The position numbers were made by a program, and so were the translations under genes. DNA of 5,548 nt from Eubacterium sp. UBA3279 (GTDB taxonomy: Bacteria; Bacillota; Clostridia; Lachnospirales; Lachnospiraceae), in contig DETV01000032.1 of assembly GCA_002361775.1 (NCBI GenBank), forward strand, positions 1 through 5,548. Direction: 5' to 3'. The first letter of the stretch is position 1, and each line of letters opens with the position of its first letter. The notes under the pieces were generated by a model, which saw nothing but the letters and a program-made list of their open reading frames with translations, was not told the DNA's origin and searched no databases. Positions 4,737-5,548 of this stretch are shown one piece after another.

Positions 4737-5548
4737 ATGATTGAGAATAAAAGTCTCGGATCAAAGATTTTTGATATTTTAAATGTAGTGCTTCTCATTG
4801 CAGTTACTTTGATCTGTATTGTACCTGTATGGTACGTTCTCTGTGTATCCCTGAGCAGCAGAGAAGCAGTCAATGCGGGACAGGTTGCTCTCTGGCCGGT
4901 TGGCTTCAACTTGCTCTCCTATAAGAAGATCATGGGAGAGACCGCATTCTTTGGTTCCTTTCTGGTATCTATTAAAAGGGTTTTACTGGGAACAGGAATC
5001 AGTATGGTATGTATCCTTATGGCAGCATTTCCGTTATCCAGAACGAAAAAACAGTTCCCGAAGAGAGATATCTTTATGTGGATCTTCGTATTCTGCATGT
5101 TATTCAACGGAGGTACTGTTCCGTGGTATATCACCATGAAAAATTATAATCTGATGGATAACATTTTTGGACTGGTACTGGGAACGGGACTTCAGGTATT
5201 CAATGTAATCCTTGCAGTAAACTTTTTCAAAAATCTTCCAACAGAACTGGAAGAAGCATGTTTTGTCGATGGCGGCGGACCCTGGAGAAATCTGATATCT
5301 ATCTACGTACCGCTGGCAAAGCCTATGGTTGCAACAGTTGCGCTGTTCACCATGGTTATGTACTGGAATGAATTCTTCCAGGGAATGGTTTTAAGTACAA
5401 GACAGACCAGTTACCCACTGCAGACCTACATCCAGCAGATGGTAGTAACCCTGGATTATTCCACGATGAACGTGGATCAGATCGCGCAGGCAATGAAATT
5501 AAATAACCTTTCATTGGATTCTGCAAAAATATTTATAGCTATGATACC
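4737..5548 (+). CDS. YtcP/LplC-type carbohydrate ABC transporter permease (3' end outside window)
   Basis: The second permease half, open from ATG 4737 to the window edge: 270 complete codons and two bases. Family members are usually about 295-300 residues, so some 25-30 are missing. AGGAGG (4723-4728) overlaps the stop codon of the preceding gene and lies 8 bases before the ATG, so the two are cotranscribed and probably translationally linked. The N-terminus MIENKSLGSKIFDILNVVLL opens the first membrane helix, followed by PVWYVLCVSLSS, typical of this subfamily. GGTVPWYITMKNYNLMDN (from about residue 125) is the usual YtcP/LplC extracytoplasmic segment. The EAA loop reads ELEEACFVDGGGPWRNLISI from Glu170 and ends VPLAKP (191-196). 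Cys replaces the second Ala of the EAA motif, a mild variant. A solute-binding lipoprotein would be expected further downstream. Confidence 0.93.
   Translation, partial: MIENKSLGSKIFDILNVVLLIAVTLICIVPVWYVLCVSLSSREAVNAGQVALWPVGFNLLSYKKIMGETAFFGSFLVSIKRVLLGTGISMVCILMAAFPLSRTKKQFPKRDIFMWIFVFCMLFNGGTVPWYITMKNYNLMDNIFGLVLGTGLQVFNVILAVNFFKNLPTELEEACFVDGGGPWRNLISIYVPLAKPMVATVALFTMVMYWNEFFQGMVLSTRQTSYPLQTYIQQMVVTLDYSTMNVDQIAQAMKLNNLSLDSAKIFIAMI

Noticed and set aside
4873..5139. An 88-residue plus-strand open frame
   Set aside because: It is an out-of-frame shadow within the second permease, whose own frame from 4737 is continuous and strongly recognisable.

Overview
The window looks like a chromosomal segment of a low-to-moderate GC Firmicute, most probably a gut Lachnospiraceae-type Clostridium. 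This is inferred from AGGAGG/GGGAGG ribosome binding sites, A/T-rich intergenic DNA with U-tract terminators, the YesM/YesN plus LplB/YtcP gene set, and structured intergenic repeats. Genus cannot be fixed from sequence alone.

Layout. Positions 1-410 are a decayed region. It holds a small palindrome (53-72), a clear rho-independent terminator (79-110), an 18-bp hairpin with no U-tract (126-164), and the C-terminal remnant of a ribokinase-type PfkB sugar kinase (about 222-410) that has lost its N-terminus and a few codons beside the catalytic motif. Positions 411-810 have no protein gene. They carry two MITE-like elements, 423-563 (141 bp) and 678-772 (95 bp). Each has imperfect terminal inverted repeats and an immediately flanking 8-bp direct repeat (exact for the first, 7 of 8 for the second), as expected of target-site duplications. 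They share the sequence ATCCCGCGA about 20 bp in from the left end, so they appear to be related and in the same orientation. A terminator-like hairpin lies between them (592-664). Without the first element it would sit just after the sugar kinase stop codon.

From 811 onward the DNA is an ordinary functional locus. A promoter (811-839) precedes a YesM-type membrane sensor kinase (919-2712) and a YesN-type AraC-family response regulator (2709-3719), translationally coupled through a 4-base ATGA overlap. A strong terminator overlaps the regulator's last codons. A separate unit then encodes two ABC importer permeases of the LplB/YtcP carbohydrate family (3834-4724, and 4737 to beyond the window end).

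How the genes fit together (inference from family knowledge): the kinase would sense an extracellular carbohydrate or a loaded binding protein and phosphorylate the regulator, which would activate the adjacent importer from a promoter in 3735-3833. No solute-binding protein, ATPase or glycosidase is in the window. The first would be expected just downstream, and the ATPase is commonly a shared MsmX-type protein encoded elsewhere. No new protein system is evident. The most noteworthy content is the pair of non-autonomous mobile elements with preserved insertion footprints.
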